A stretch of DNA of 14,977 nt, from the NCBI GenBank assembly GCA_902806375.1, contig CADCWK010000418.1:1-14977 (forward strand). Reading direction: 5' to 3'. Of this stretch, positions 7,390 to 14,331 are shown piece after piece (the stretch's first letter is position 1; every line of letters starts with the position of its first letter). Below the pieces are notes generated by a model. The model was not told the DNA's origin. It did not search any database and saw only the letters and a program-made list of their open reading frames with translations. Position numbers and translations under genes: made by a program. This stretch comes from an uncultured Thermomicrobiales bacterium. Lineage in GTDB: Bacteria > Chloroflexota > Chloroflexia > Thermomicrobiales > UBA6265.

Positions 7390-10185
7390 ATGAGCTCCAA
7401 CCTCTCCCCGGCGACCGGCTCCGCGCCGCCGTCCCCGGCCGCCAGATCCGACCCATCGCTGGACGAGCACCTGACCCTGACGGCTACGCTCCCCAATGGT
7501 CTCGAGGTCATCCTGCGGGAGGACCACGACGCGCCCGTCGCGTCCTTCTGGACCTGGTACCGGGTGGGAAGCCGGAACGAATTGCCCGGCCGGACCGGCC
7601 TGTCCCACTGGGTCGAGCACATGCAGTTCAAGGGGACGCCGTCGCTCGCGAAGGGTCAGGTCTTCCGGGACGTCTCGCGGGTCGGTGGCGTCCTCAACGC
7701 CTTCACCTCGCACGACTGGACGGTCTACTTCGAGACCGTCCCGGCCGACCAGCTCGACATCTCGCTCCGGATCGAGCCGGACCGGATGACCAATTCGCTG
7801 TTCGACCCGGCCGAAACCGAGTCGGAGCGGACGGTGATCCTCAATGAGCGGCAGGGGTCCGAGAACCGCCCGGCGTATCTGCTGATCGAGGAACTCTACG
7901 GCGCCGCCTACCGGGCCCACCCGTACCGGCACATGGTGCTGGGCTACGAGAACGACCTGCGAGCGATCTCCCGCGACGACCTCTACGGCCACTACCGGCG
8001 CCATTACGTCCCGAACAACGCGGTCATCACCGCGGTCGGTGACTTCGATGCCCATGACCTGCTCGGCCGGATCGAGGACGCCTTCGGCTCGATCGCCGCC
8101 GGACCGGTCCCACCACCGGTGCTGGCCCGCGAACCGGCGCAACTCGCCGAGCGCCGGGTGACGCTCCGCCGGCCATCGCCAACCGACTACCTGTACATGG
8201 CCTACCACGTCCCGGACGCGACCCACCCGGATACCGCCGCGCTGATGGTGCTCGATGCGGTGCTGTCGGGCGCCAAGGGGATGGGCTTCGGCGGGGGTGG
8301 CGCTATGGGCCGGTCCAGCCGTCTCTACCGGGCGCTGGTCGCCAGCGGCCTGGCCCGGTCGGCAGGTTCCGATTCGGGCCTCTCGCTCGACCCCGGCCTC
8401 CTGATGTTCGGGGTGACCGGGCTGCCCGGCGGCGACACGGCCCGGGTCGAGTCGATCCTCGATGCGGAGATCGCGAGACTGACGCACGACCTCGTGCCGG
8501 AGGACGAGTTCGCCCGGACCCAGAAGCAACTGACGGCCCAGTTCGTCTACTCGGCCTCGGGCGTCTCCAGCCAGTCGTTCTGGCTGGGCCAGATGGCCAT
8601 GCTCGGTGACCATCGCCGGGCGGACACGCTGATCGACGAACTGCGGGCCGTCACCCCCGCCGATGTCCAGCGGGTGGCCCAGACGTATCTCGTCGCCAAT
8701 CAGCGCACGGTCGGCTGGCTCCATCCCTCGGAATCCGGCGCAGGTAGCGCCGGGAACGATAACCCTCCGACCCGGGCGGCACTGGTCGCGGCAGGGTCCC
8801 GGGCAGCCGCCTGGACCGACGGTGAGCCGGAGTCGCCAGTCCCTGAGGCTCCAGGGACATCGGCCGCCCGCCGGGCGACTCTGGAGAGCGACCAGCCCGC
8901 GTCCGGCCGGCGACCGTTCGAGCGGATGGTCCTCGACGATGGGATCGTCCTCGTCGGGCAGGTCCGTCCGGCCGACCCGGTCGTCGTCGCTCAGATGCGG
9001 ATCGCTGCCGGCGCCCTGGCGGACCCGGACGACCTGCCGGGGCTCGCGACGTTCACCGCTCGCATGCTGAGCCGTGGGCAGGCAGGGCGGACGTTCTCCG
9101 CCTTCAATGAACTGACCGACGGGCTCGGAGCGAGCCTCGGCGTCGATGCCGGTCGGCTCTTCGTGGACCTGGGCATCCGCTGCCTCCGTGAGGACGTCGC
9201 GACGCTGCTCGACCTCGCCGCCGACGTCCTCCGCCGGCCGGACTTCCCCGAGGACGAGATCGAACTGGTCCGCCAGGAGTTGCTGGCCGCCGTCCGGGAG
9301 AGCGAGCAGAGTACCGCGGCCGTCGCCGACCTCGCGATGCGCCGGCGGCTCTACCCCGAGGGACACCCCTACGCCCGGCGCCAGATCGGCGATGCGGACT
9401 CCCTTAGTCGGATCAGCCGCGGCGACCTCGTCACGTTCCACGCCAGGCACTACGGCGCCGGGACGATGTCGGTCGCGGTCGTCGGTGGCGTCGAGTCTCT
9501 CGGTGCGGTGGCGGACCTGCTCACGGAGCGGTTCGGCGGCTGGGCGCCGGAGGTCGCGGCACCCGACCTGCCCGTCGCGGCGGTCGCCCCGCCCGTGACG
9601 GTGCGGGACGATCGCCCGGTGCCGGGCAAGAGCCAGACCGATCTGGTGATGGTCGTCCCGACGCTGGACCGTGGCCACCCGGACTACTACGCGCTCGATA
9701 CGGCGACCGTCATTCTCGGCCAGCTGGGGTTGAGCGGCCGGCTCGGGGCCGAGGTGCGGGACCGCCGCGGCCTCTCCTACGGGGTCTCGTCGTCGATCGC
9801 GACCGGCAGGGAATCCAGTCTCTTCGTCGCCCGGGCCGGCGTGTCCCCGACCGATGCCGACCAGGCGATCGCCGCGATCACCGACGAGATCCGCCGCCTC
9901 CAGCGTGAGGATGTCTCGGCCGAGGAACTCGCCGACGCCCAGAGCTACCTGACCGGTGTCCTCCCGGTCGCCCTCGAGCGCAGCGCGGGCGTCGCGTCCA
10001 CCCTGCTCAGCATCGAGTACTACGGACTCGGGCTGGACTATCTGGACCGTTACCCGGCAGTGATCAACGCCCTGACCGTCGACGACCTGCGGCGCGCGGC
10101 GGCGACGCACCTCGACCCGGACCGGCTGGTCGTCGTGACGGCCGGGCCCGCCATCCCGGCATCGGTGGAAGGAGTCCCACGATGA
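7390..10185 (+). CDS. M16 (insulinase/pitrilysin) family zinc metallopeptidase, two tandem M16 units
   Basis: The 931-residue protein contains two M16 repeats fused in one chain. The N-terminal half carries the inverted zinc motif HWVEH (H73, E76, H77) and the distal zinc ligand E153 in VILNERQ, 75 residues after the second His, so this half should be catalytic. The second half, starting near residue 500 after a Pro/Ala-rich linker, lacks HxxEH at the equivalent place. It keeps the substrate-binding segment EVRDRRGLSYGV (788-799) with its conserved Arg and Tyr. This catalytic-plus-binding arrangement is that of single-chain M16 peptidases, which degrade peptides inside a closing chamber. No signal peptide is seen, so it is probably cytoplasmic. 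The start has a weak AGGGA upstream. The stop overlaps the start of pdxH (ATGA), so the two are translationally coupled. The substrate is unknown. Confidence 0.93.
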   Translation: MSSNLSPATGSAPPSPAARSDPSLDEHLTLTATLPNGLEVILREDHDAPVASFWTWYRVGSRNELPGRTGLSHWVEHMQFKGTPSLAKGQVFRDVSRVGGVLNAFTSHDWTVYFETVPADQLDISLRIEPDRMTNSLFDPAETESERTVILNERQGSENRPAYLLIEELYGAAYRAHPYRHMVLGYENDLRAISRDDLYGHYRRHYVPNNAVITAVGDFDAHDLLGRIEDAFGSIAAGPVPPPVLAREPAQLAERRVTLRRPSPTDYLYMAYHVPDATHPDTAALMVLDAVLSGAKGMGFGGGGAMGRSSRLYRALVASGLARSAGSDSGLSLDPGLLMFGVTGLPGGDTARVESILDAEIARLTHDLVPEDEFARTQKQLTAQFVYSASGVSSQSFWLGQMAMLGDHRRADTLIDELRAVTPADVQRVAQTYLVANQRTVGWLHPSESGAGSAGNDNPPTRAALVAAGSRAAAWTDGEPESPVPEAPGTSAARRATLESDQPASGRRPFERMVLDDGIVLVGQVRPADPVVVAQMRIAAGALADPDDLPGLATFTARMLSRGQAGRTFSAFNELTDGLGASLGVDAGRLFVDLGIRCLREDVATLLDLAADVLRRPDFPEDEIELVRQELLAAVRESEQSTAAVADLAMRRRLYPEGHPYARRQIGDADSLSRISRGDLVTFHARHYGAGTMSVAVVGGVESLGAVADLLTERFGGWAPEVAAPDLPVAAVAPPVTVRDDRPVPGKSQTDLVMVVPTLDRGHPDYYALDTATVILGQLGLSGRLGAEVRDRRGLSYGVSSSIATGRESSLFVARAGVSPTDADQAIAAITDEIRRLQREDVSAEELADAQSYLTGVLPVALERSAGVASTLLSIEYYGLGLDYLDRYPAVINALTVDDLRRAAATHLDPDRLVVVTAGPAIPASVEGVPR

Positions 10186-10829
10186 GCGAGTCCATCTCGC
10201 TGGCCGACCTGCGGCAGGACTACAAGCTCGGCGAACTGGATGAGGCGAGCGTTGCCAGCGACCCGGTCGAGCAGTTCCGGGTCTGGTTCGACGAGGCCAG
10301 CGCGAGTCAGATTGTCGAGCCGAACGCCATGATTGTCTCGACGGTCTCGCCGGATGGGTGGCCGTCCTCCCGGACGGTCCTGCTCAAGGGGTACGGCAGC
10401 GACGGGTTCCGGTTCTATACCAACTACGGCAGCCAGAAGGGGCAGGACCTGGCCGCCAACGACCGGATCGCGGCGTTGTTCTACTGGGGCGAGCTCGAGC
10501 GCCAGGTCCGGATCGAGGGCACGACCCGGAAGCTGGATCGAGCGACCTCGGCGGAGTACTTCCGGACCCGCCCGCACAAGAGTCAGATCAGCGCCCTCGC
10601 GTCCCGCCAGAGCCGACCGATGCGGGACCGCGCCGAACTGGAACAGATCTTCGCCACCGTGGATGCAGAATTCGCGGAGGGCGAGGTGCCGCTGCCAGAC
10701 GACTGGGGCGGCTATCTCGTCGTCCCGCGGCGGTTCGAGTTCTGGCAGGGTCGTCGCAGCCGCCGGCATGACCGCGTCACCTACGAGCGGACCAGCGACG
10801 GGTGGCAGATCGGTCGACTGGCCCCATAA
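10182..10829 (+). CDS. pdxH: Pyridoxamine 5'-phosphate oxidase
   Basis: A 215-residue FMN-dependent pyridoxine/pyridoxamine 5'-phosphate oxidase, which makes pyridoxal 5'-phosphate in vitamin B6 salvage. The length and order of motifs match the family: SRTVLLKGY (63-71) and FYTNYGSQKGQDL (78-90) bind FMN phosphate; QVRIEG (108-113); RPHKSQISALAS (130-141). The C-terminal P4-type region has WGGYLVVPRRFEFWQG (175-190), RRHDR (194-198) and the terminal RLAP. GGAAGGAG lies 7 bases upstream of the ATG. Its start overlaps the stop of the M16 peptidase gene by four bases, indicating one mRNA. There is no obvious metabolic reason for this pairing. Confidence 0.96.
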   Translation: MSESISLADLRQDYKLGELDEASVASDPVEQFRVWFDEASASQIVEPNAMIVSTVSPDGWPSSRTVLLKGYGSDGFRFYTNYGSQKGQDLAANDRIAALFYWGELERQVRIEGTTRKLDRATSAEYFRTRPHKSQISALASRQSRPMRDRAELEQIFATVDAEFAEGEVPLPDDWGGYLVVPRRFEFWQGRRSRRHDRVTYERTSDGWQIGRLAP

Positions 10830-10881
10830 CGGTCTCTCTACCATGGGGGACACCGGGTTGACGCCCCGCATCCCGGGCCAC

Positions 10882-10930
10882 AGTACGGTAGACTGACCCG
10901 GACTTTCTGGTCAGGGGACCCCGTACTTTT
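10882..10930 (+). terminator. Two-tier hairpin with short T-run downstream of pdxH
   Basis: Nested inverted repeats AGTACGG (10882-10888) with CCGTACT (10921-10927) and CTGACC (10893-10898) with GGTCAG (10909-10914) form a hairpin with an internal loop. It is followed by TTTTG. It begins about 50 bases after the pdxH stop and is a plausible end for the M16-pdxH transcript. The inner loop and palindrome could instead be a protein-binding site ahead of the response regulator gene. Confidence 0.5.
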
Positions 10931-11087
10931 GTATGGTCGGTGGTTCCGGGCCGGTCAGTCCGGAGTCGATGATCCGATTCGCAGTGAATCCGGCCGCTGA
11001 CCCAACCGCCCAGGCGATGGTCGTACGGCCGAACCCGGAGCCGCGTGGTACTCCGCATCGGTCCGGCTCACGATCGGAATGAACGCG

Positions 11088-11480
11088 ATGGCGGTCGAGA
11101 TCGAGAATCGGGACAGGCGTCGCCGGGTGATGGTCGTCGATGACGAACCCGCGATCGTGGAACTAATCGCCATGGTCCTCGAGGAGGAGGACTGGGAGAT
11201 CGTGCGGGCCTACGACGGGGCACAGGCGTGGAGTCTCCTCCAGGCCCGCCCCGTCGACCTGCTGCTCAGCGACATCATGATGCCCCGGGTCAATGGGCTC
11301 GAGCTGCTTCGTCTCGTCCGCACGTCGCCGCGCCATGGCTCCCTGCCGGTGATCCTGACCTCGGCCGTCAATCAGGTCGATGCCAGCGACATCGTTTTCC
11401 TGGCCAAGCCGTTCGACCTCGACACCCTGATCGCCCTCGTCGAGCGGTGCCTGACACCAGCGCGCGCCCGCCAGGACTGA
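11088..11480 (+). CDS. Single-domain response regulator (CheY-like receiver)
   Basis: The product (130 residues from this start) is a stand-alone receiver domain with no DNA-binding or enzymatic output domain. The first strand ends in the acidic pair DD (RVMVVDDEP), the phospho-acceptor Asp lies in LLLSDIMMP, the conserved Thr/Ser is in VILTSA, and the Lys is in FLAKPFD. It is therefore expected to be phosphorylated by a histidine kinase and to act by protein contact; no kinase gene is in the window. Two ATGs are possible: the one at 11079 has GGA directly against it, whereas that at 11088 has GGAA about 8 bases upstream, so the latter is preferred. The difference is only three residues. It may be expressed alone, since a hairpin and a 250-bp gap separate it from pdxH. 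Confidence 0.9.
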   Translation: MAVEIENRDRRRRVMVVDDEPAIVELIAMVLEEEDWEIVRAYDGAQAWSLLQARPVDLLLSDIMMPRVNGLELLRLVRTSPRHGSLPVILTSAVNQVDASDIVFLAKPFDLDTLIALVERCLTPARARQD

Positions 11481-11535
11481 CGTCGGGACCGGTGGGTGGC
11501 GTCTCGCGCGCAACGCCCGGGGCTGGCGGGTCGGC

Positions 11536-11564
11536 TTGACGGGACGGAGCAGTGCGACTATCCT
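11536..11564 (+). promoter_or_regulatory. Promoter of tRNA-Glu
   Basis: TTGACG (11536-11541) and TATCCT (11559-11564) are separated by exactly 17 bp. Transcription should start about ten bases before the mature tRNA 5' end, a short leader that RNase P would remove. Confidence 0.75.
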
Positions 11565-11581
11565 TCAGCGCGGCATACGAT

Positions 11582-11658
11582 GGCCCGTTCGTCTAGCGGC
11601 CCAGGACACCGCCCTCTCAAGGCGGAGATCAGGGGTTCGAATCCCCTACGGGCTACCA
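11582..11658 (+). tRNA. tRNA-Glu (anticodon CTC), 3' CCA encoded
   Basis: The cloverleaf is complete. The acceptor stem is GGCCCGT with ACGGGCT (the first pair is G-U), and the D arm has GTC/GAC. The anticodon stem CCGCC/GGCGG carries loop CTCTCAA (anticodon CTC, reading GAG), and the T arm AGGGG/CCCCT has loop TTCGAAT. Discriminator A is followed by a genomically encoded CCA (11656-11658). The gene is bracketed by its own promoter and a strong terminator, so it is a single-gene unit. Confidence 0.96.
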
Positions 11659-11666
11659 TCGATGAG

Positions 11667-11713
11667 AACAGGAGTGGGCGGCCGATCTAATTCGGCCGCC
11701 CACTCCTGTTTTT
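11667..11713 (+). terminator. Strong intrinsic terminator of tRNA-Glu
   Basis: A perfect 19-bp inverted repeat (11667-11685 with 11692-11710, loop TCTAAT) ends in a run of five T (11709-11713). It starts 9 bases after the CCA end of the tRNA. Confidence 0.93.
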
Positions 11714-11809
11714 CACTGCGGGCCTTGGACCCATGGGCGCGAGACGACTCTCGAGCGCAGGGACGCTCCTGCTCTCCGGACGGCGAGGCTGATACCGACG
11801 AGGTCGTCC

Positions 11810-11944
11810 CTACCGTCGCCGAAGGGTCCGGGCGTCTCCGGGTCTCACGATCACCCGGGCCGGGACCGGGGTCGGACGGTTGAGCAGGCGGTCGAAGAGC
11901 TGGTTGAGCCAGGACGACAGCACGGTCGAGAAGCTGCGCTCCAT
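11810..11944 (-). CDS. Possible small protein, 44 residues, unknown function
   Basis: An ATG at 11944 opens a 44-codon frame (MERSFSTVLSSWLNQLFDRL...) ending in TAG at 11810. GGAG lies 5 bases upstream of the ATG, and about nine of ten third codon positions are G or C, as in the real genes here. The first half would form an amphipathic helix with W, F and L on one face; the second half is Pro/Arg-rich and ends in basic residues. It is on the same strand as sodA, downstream of the sodA terminator and facing the tRNA terminator. I recognise no family. A chance frame in GC-rich spacer remains possible. Confidence 0.4.
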   Translation of the reverse strand: MERSFSTVLSSWLNQLFDRLLNRPTPVPARVIVRPGDARTLRRR

Positions 11945-12102
11945 GGGAACTCCGTTCCACGGTACGGGGAAGACCGACCGGTCAGGACGATCGGGTTACC
12001 TGCTATACGCACGCGGCGTGCGAACGGTTGCGCCGGCCCGCGAATGCGCTCACGATAGCAGCATGTCGTCCCATCCGAGCCCCTCCCGGCCCGGAAAACC
12101 AG

Positions 12103-12136
12103 GCACCGCCCACCCTGACTTTGGGGTGGGCGGTGC
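12103..12136 (-). terminator. Terminator of sodA
   Basis: A perfect 13-bp inverted repeat, GCACCGCCCACCC with GGGTGGGCGGTGC, has an 8-nt loop. On the minus strand it begins 39 bases after the sodA stop and is followed by CTGGTTTTCC, giving a short T-run. Confidence 0.8.
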
Positions 12137-12175
12137 ATCGCCATGGACGGATCAGACCGGGACCGATCGCTCCGG

Positions 12176-12790
<615 letters not shown>

Positions 12791-12869
12791 CGTGATACTC
12801 CCTCGTGGTGGGCCCGGACACGGGCCACTGCGTTGCCGGGTCGCCATGGCGACCGGCCGACTCCTGGCC

Positions 12870-12898
12870 AGTTTAGCAAGCCAGTGCTTGCAGAACTA
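12870..12898 (-). promoter_or_regulatory. Candidate sodA promoter with an inverted repeat in the spacer
   Basis: On the minus strand TAAACT (12875-12870) is a fair -10 box, about 80 bases ahead of the sodA ATG. The perfect repeat GCAAGC-CAGT-GCTTGC (12876-12891) lies immediately upstream, filling the place of the -10/-35 spacer. The corresponding -35 (TAGTTC) is poor, which would fit an activator-dependent promoter, but that is inference. Confidence 0.4.
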
Positions 12899-12954
12899 CC
12901 CCCCTTCGCCGCCATCCGCCGTCACACGCCCTCCGTTTCTGCATCGCAGAGGGC

Positions 12955-12983
12955 TTGACAACCCCCGAGCGACTGCGTACGGT
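12955..12983 (+). promoter_or_regulatory. Promoter of the aromatic leader / DAHP synthase unit
   Basis: Perfect TTGACA (12955-12960), a 17-bp spacer, then TACGGT (12978-12983). This is the best promoter match in the window. The expected start site, about 7 bases after the -10 box, falls on or next to the A of the leader ATG at 12990, so the mRNA would be leaderless. A small inverted repeat, TCTGC-ATC-GCAGA (12938-12950), lies just ahead of the -35 box and could be an operator. Confidence 0.8.
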
Positions 12984-12989
12984 ACGCCC

Positions 12990-13130
12990 ATGAACACGCA
13001 GCCAGTCCTCGCATCCGAAGAGATCGGCCTCGAGCCCGCGGCGGTAGCCGGACGGGCCATCTTCGCGTGGGACTGGTATTACTACTTTATGGAGGCGCGC
13101 CTGGTAGTGCGGGGGGTGGCTTACCACTAG
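12990..13130 (+). CDS. Aromatic amino acid leader peptide (46 residues)
   Basis: This short frame begins with ATG at 12990 and ends with TAG at 13128-13130. Residues 25-33 read FAWDWYYYF: two Trp, three consecutive Tyr and two Phe, seven aromatic residues in nine. A further Tyr occurs next to last. The frame lies between a near-consensus promoter and an intrinsic terminator, upstream of a DAHP synthase gene. By analogy with trpL and pheL, a ribosome pausing at these codons when charged aromatic tRNAs are scarce would alter RNA folding and let polymerase pass the terminator. No Shine-Dalgarno sequence is present, in keeping with a leaderless start. The peptide itself is probably not functional once made. 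Peptide function is inferred; the composition and placement are directly seen. Confidence 0.82.
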   Translation: MNTQPVLASEEIGLEPAAVAGRAIFAWDWYYYFMEARLVVRGVAYH

Positions 13131-13163
13131 CCCGACGTGGAACCCCACGAGACCAGACGCGCC
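13094..13163 (+). promoter_or_regulatory. Attenuator pairing region (long-range helix in leader RNA)
   Basis: GGCGCGCCTGGT (13094-13105), directly after the aromatic codons, can pair with ACCAGACGCGCC (13152-13163), directly before the terminator: 11 of 12 positions match. Two small hairpins lie between them: GTGG/CCAC at 13116-13119 with 13124-13127, and CGTGG/CCACG at 13136-13140 with 13145-13149. Alternative pairings with the terminator arms are also present. Which form is favoured with a stalled or a free ribosome cannot be decided without folding calculations. Confidence 0.5.
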
Positions 13164-13165
13164 GG

Positions 13166-13193
13166 ACCCGAGGCTGACAGCCCCGGGTTTTTT
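13166..13193 (+). terminator. Attenuator terminator ahead of the DAHP synthase gene
   Basis: ACCCG-A-GGCT pairs with AGCC-C-CGGGT across a GAC loop: nine Watson-Crick pairs and one A.C mismatch. Two more G-U pairs are possible outside. The 3' arm runs into TTTTTT (13188-13193). It lies 35 bases after the leader stop and about 75 bases before the DAHP synthase ATG, so it acts within the 5' leader, not at a gene end. Confidence 0.82.
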
Positions 13194-13269
13194 GTTTCCC
13201 CGGAATCCGGACGTTCCCCTACCCATCACCGCCCCGACCACCGACGACCGACCCAGAAGGAGCCCAGCC

Positions 13270-14331
13270 ATGATCATCTCCCTCGCCGCCGACGCCCCGG
13301 TCTCGACCTCGGTCGCCCTGCTCGCTGCCGCGACCACGCTGCGCAAACAGGCCCGGACGATGCCCGATGGCCGCGGTGGCCTGCTCATTACGGTCGATGG
13401 CTCGCTGCCAGATGATCTCCTCCACGGGCCCGGCGTCGCGGCCGTCCACCGGTCCCACAAGCCCTACGTCCTCGCCTCGCTGGAACACCGGGCCCGGACG
13501 GTGGTCACGGTCGGCGACGTCCGGATCGGCGGTGACCGGCCCGTGGTGATGGCCGGCCCCTGCTCGATCGAGGGACGGGAGTCGCTGCTGAGGACCGCCC
13601 ACGCCGTCCGGGCGGCCGGCGCCGACATCCTCCGCGGTGGCGCGTTCAAGCCACGGACGTCGCCGTACAGCTTCCAGGGGCTGGGCGAGGAGGGCCTGCG
13701 CTACCTGGCCGAGGCCCGTGAGCAGACCGGGATGCCCGTCATCACCGAGGTCATGGAGCCGGAGCAGGTCGACCTCGTCGCCGAATATGCCGACATCATC
13801 CAGATCGGCACGCGGAACATGAGCAACTTCCCGCTGCTGCGGCGGGTCGGCCAGCTGCGCAAGCCGGTCCTGCTCAAGCGGGGCATGTCAGCCCGGGTCG
13901 ACGAGTGGCTGATGAGCGCCGAGTACATCCTCTCGGGCGGCAACCTGCAGGTCATCCTCTGCGAGCGCGGCATCCGGAGCTTCGACCCGGCCACCCGATT
14001 CACCCTTGACCTGACGGCCGTGCCGCTGGTCAAGGAACTGACCCACCTGCCCGTCGTCGTCGACCCGAGCCACGGGACCGGGCTGCGGTCACTCGTCGGC
14101 GCGATGGCCATCGCCGGCATCGCGGCTGGTGCCGACGGGATCTTCGTCGAAGCAGAGCCCGACCCCGAGCGGGCGACGTCCGACGCCGCCCAGACGATCG
14201 ACCCTGAAGAACTCTACCGGATCGTCCAGCGCGGGCGGCTGGTCGCCGAAGCACTGAAGGCGACCATTCCGACCCAGCTGACCGGCGGCATGCGGGAAGG
14301 CACCCGGGAACTCGCCGCCGTCGGCGATTAG
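13270..14331 (+). CDS. aroF: 3-deoxy-7-phosphoheptulonate (DAHP) synthase, type I-beta
   Basis: A 353-residue DAHP synthase. It condenses phosphoenolpyruvate with erythrose 4-phosphate, the first committed step of the shikimate pathway to Trp, Tyr and Phe. Residues 1-75 form the ferredoxin-like N-terminal domain that in the Thermotoga-type enzyme binds inhibitory Tyr or Phe. The TIM barrel follows with metal ligands C98 (AGPCSIE), H268 (DPSHGTG), E294 (FVEAEPDP) and D305 (SDAAQT), and substrate-binding RGGAFKPRTSPYSFQG (123-137), KRGMS (203-207) and CERGIRSF (231-238). No chorismate mutase domain is fused. The start at 13270 has AGAAGGAG 8 bases upstream; the longer frame from 13192 begins inside the terminator T-run and is rejected. 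The upstream leader and terminator imply control of transcript elongation by aromatic amino acid supply, adding to possible allosteric feedback. Confidence 0.95.
   Translation: MIISLAADAPVSTSVALLAAATTLRKQARTMPDGRGGLLITVDGSLPDDLLHGPGVAAVHRSHKPYVLASLEHRARTVVTVGDVRIGGDRPVVMAGPCSIEGRESLLRTAHAVRAAGADILRGGAFKPRTSPYSFQGLGEEGLRYLAEAREQTGMPVITEVMEPEQVDLVAEYADIIQIGTRNMSNFPLLRRVGQLRKPVLLKRGMSARVDEWLMSAEYILSGGNLQVILCERGIRSFDPATRFTLDLTAVPLVKELTHLPVVVDPSHGTGLRSLVGAMAIAGIAAGADGIFVEAEPDPERATSDAAQTIDPEELYRIVQRGRLVAEALKATIPTQLTGGMREGTRELAAVGD

Noticed and set aside
7240..10110. A 956-codon open frame on the minus strand opposite the M16 peptidase gene
   Set aside because: It is a mirror of GC-rich codon use: its composition is rich in Arg, Asp, Gly and Val without domains, and the plus-strand frame has clear M16 motifs.
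11582..11713. tRNA-Glu as an attachment site for an integrated element
   Set aside because: No direct repeat of the tRNA 3' end and no integrase lie next to it. The only tyrosine recombinase is about 10 kb away among housekeeping genes.
12792..13130. A 112-codon version of the leader ORF starting at 12792
   Set aside because: It would start upstream of the TTGACA promoter and inside the divergent sodA control region. Only the last 46 codons lie downstream of the promoter.
13192..13269. N-terminal extension of the DAHP synthase from 13192
   Set aside because: That ATG lies in the terminator T-run and has no ribosome site, whereas the ATG at 13270 has a strong AGAAGGAG and matches the family N-terminus.
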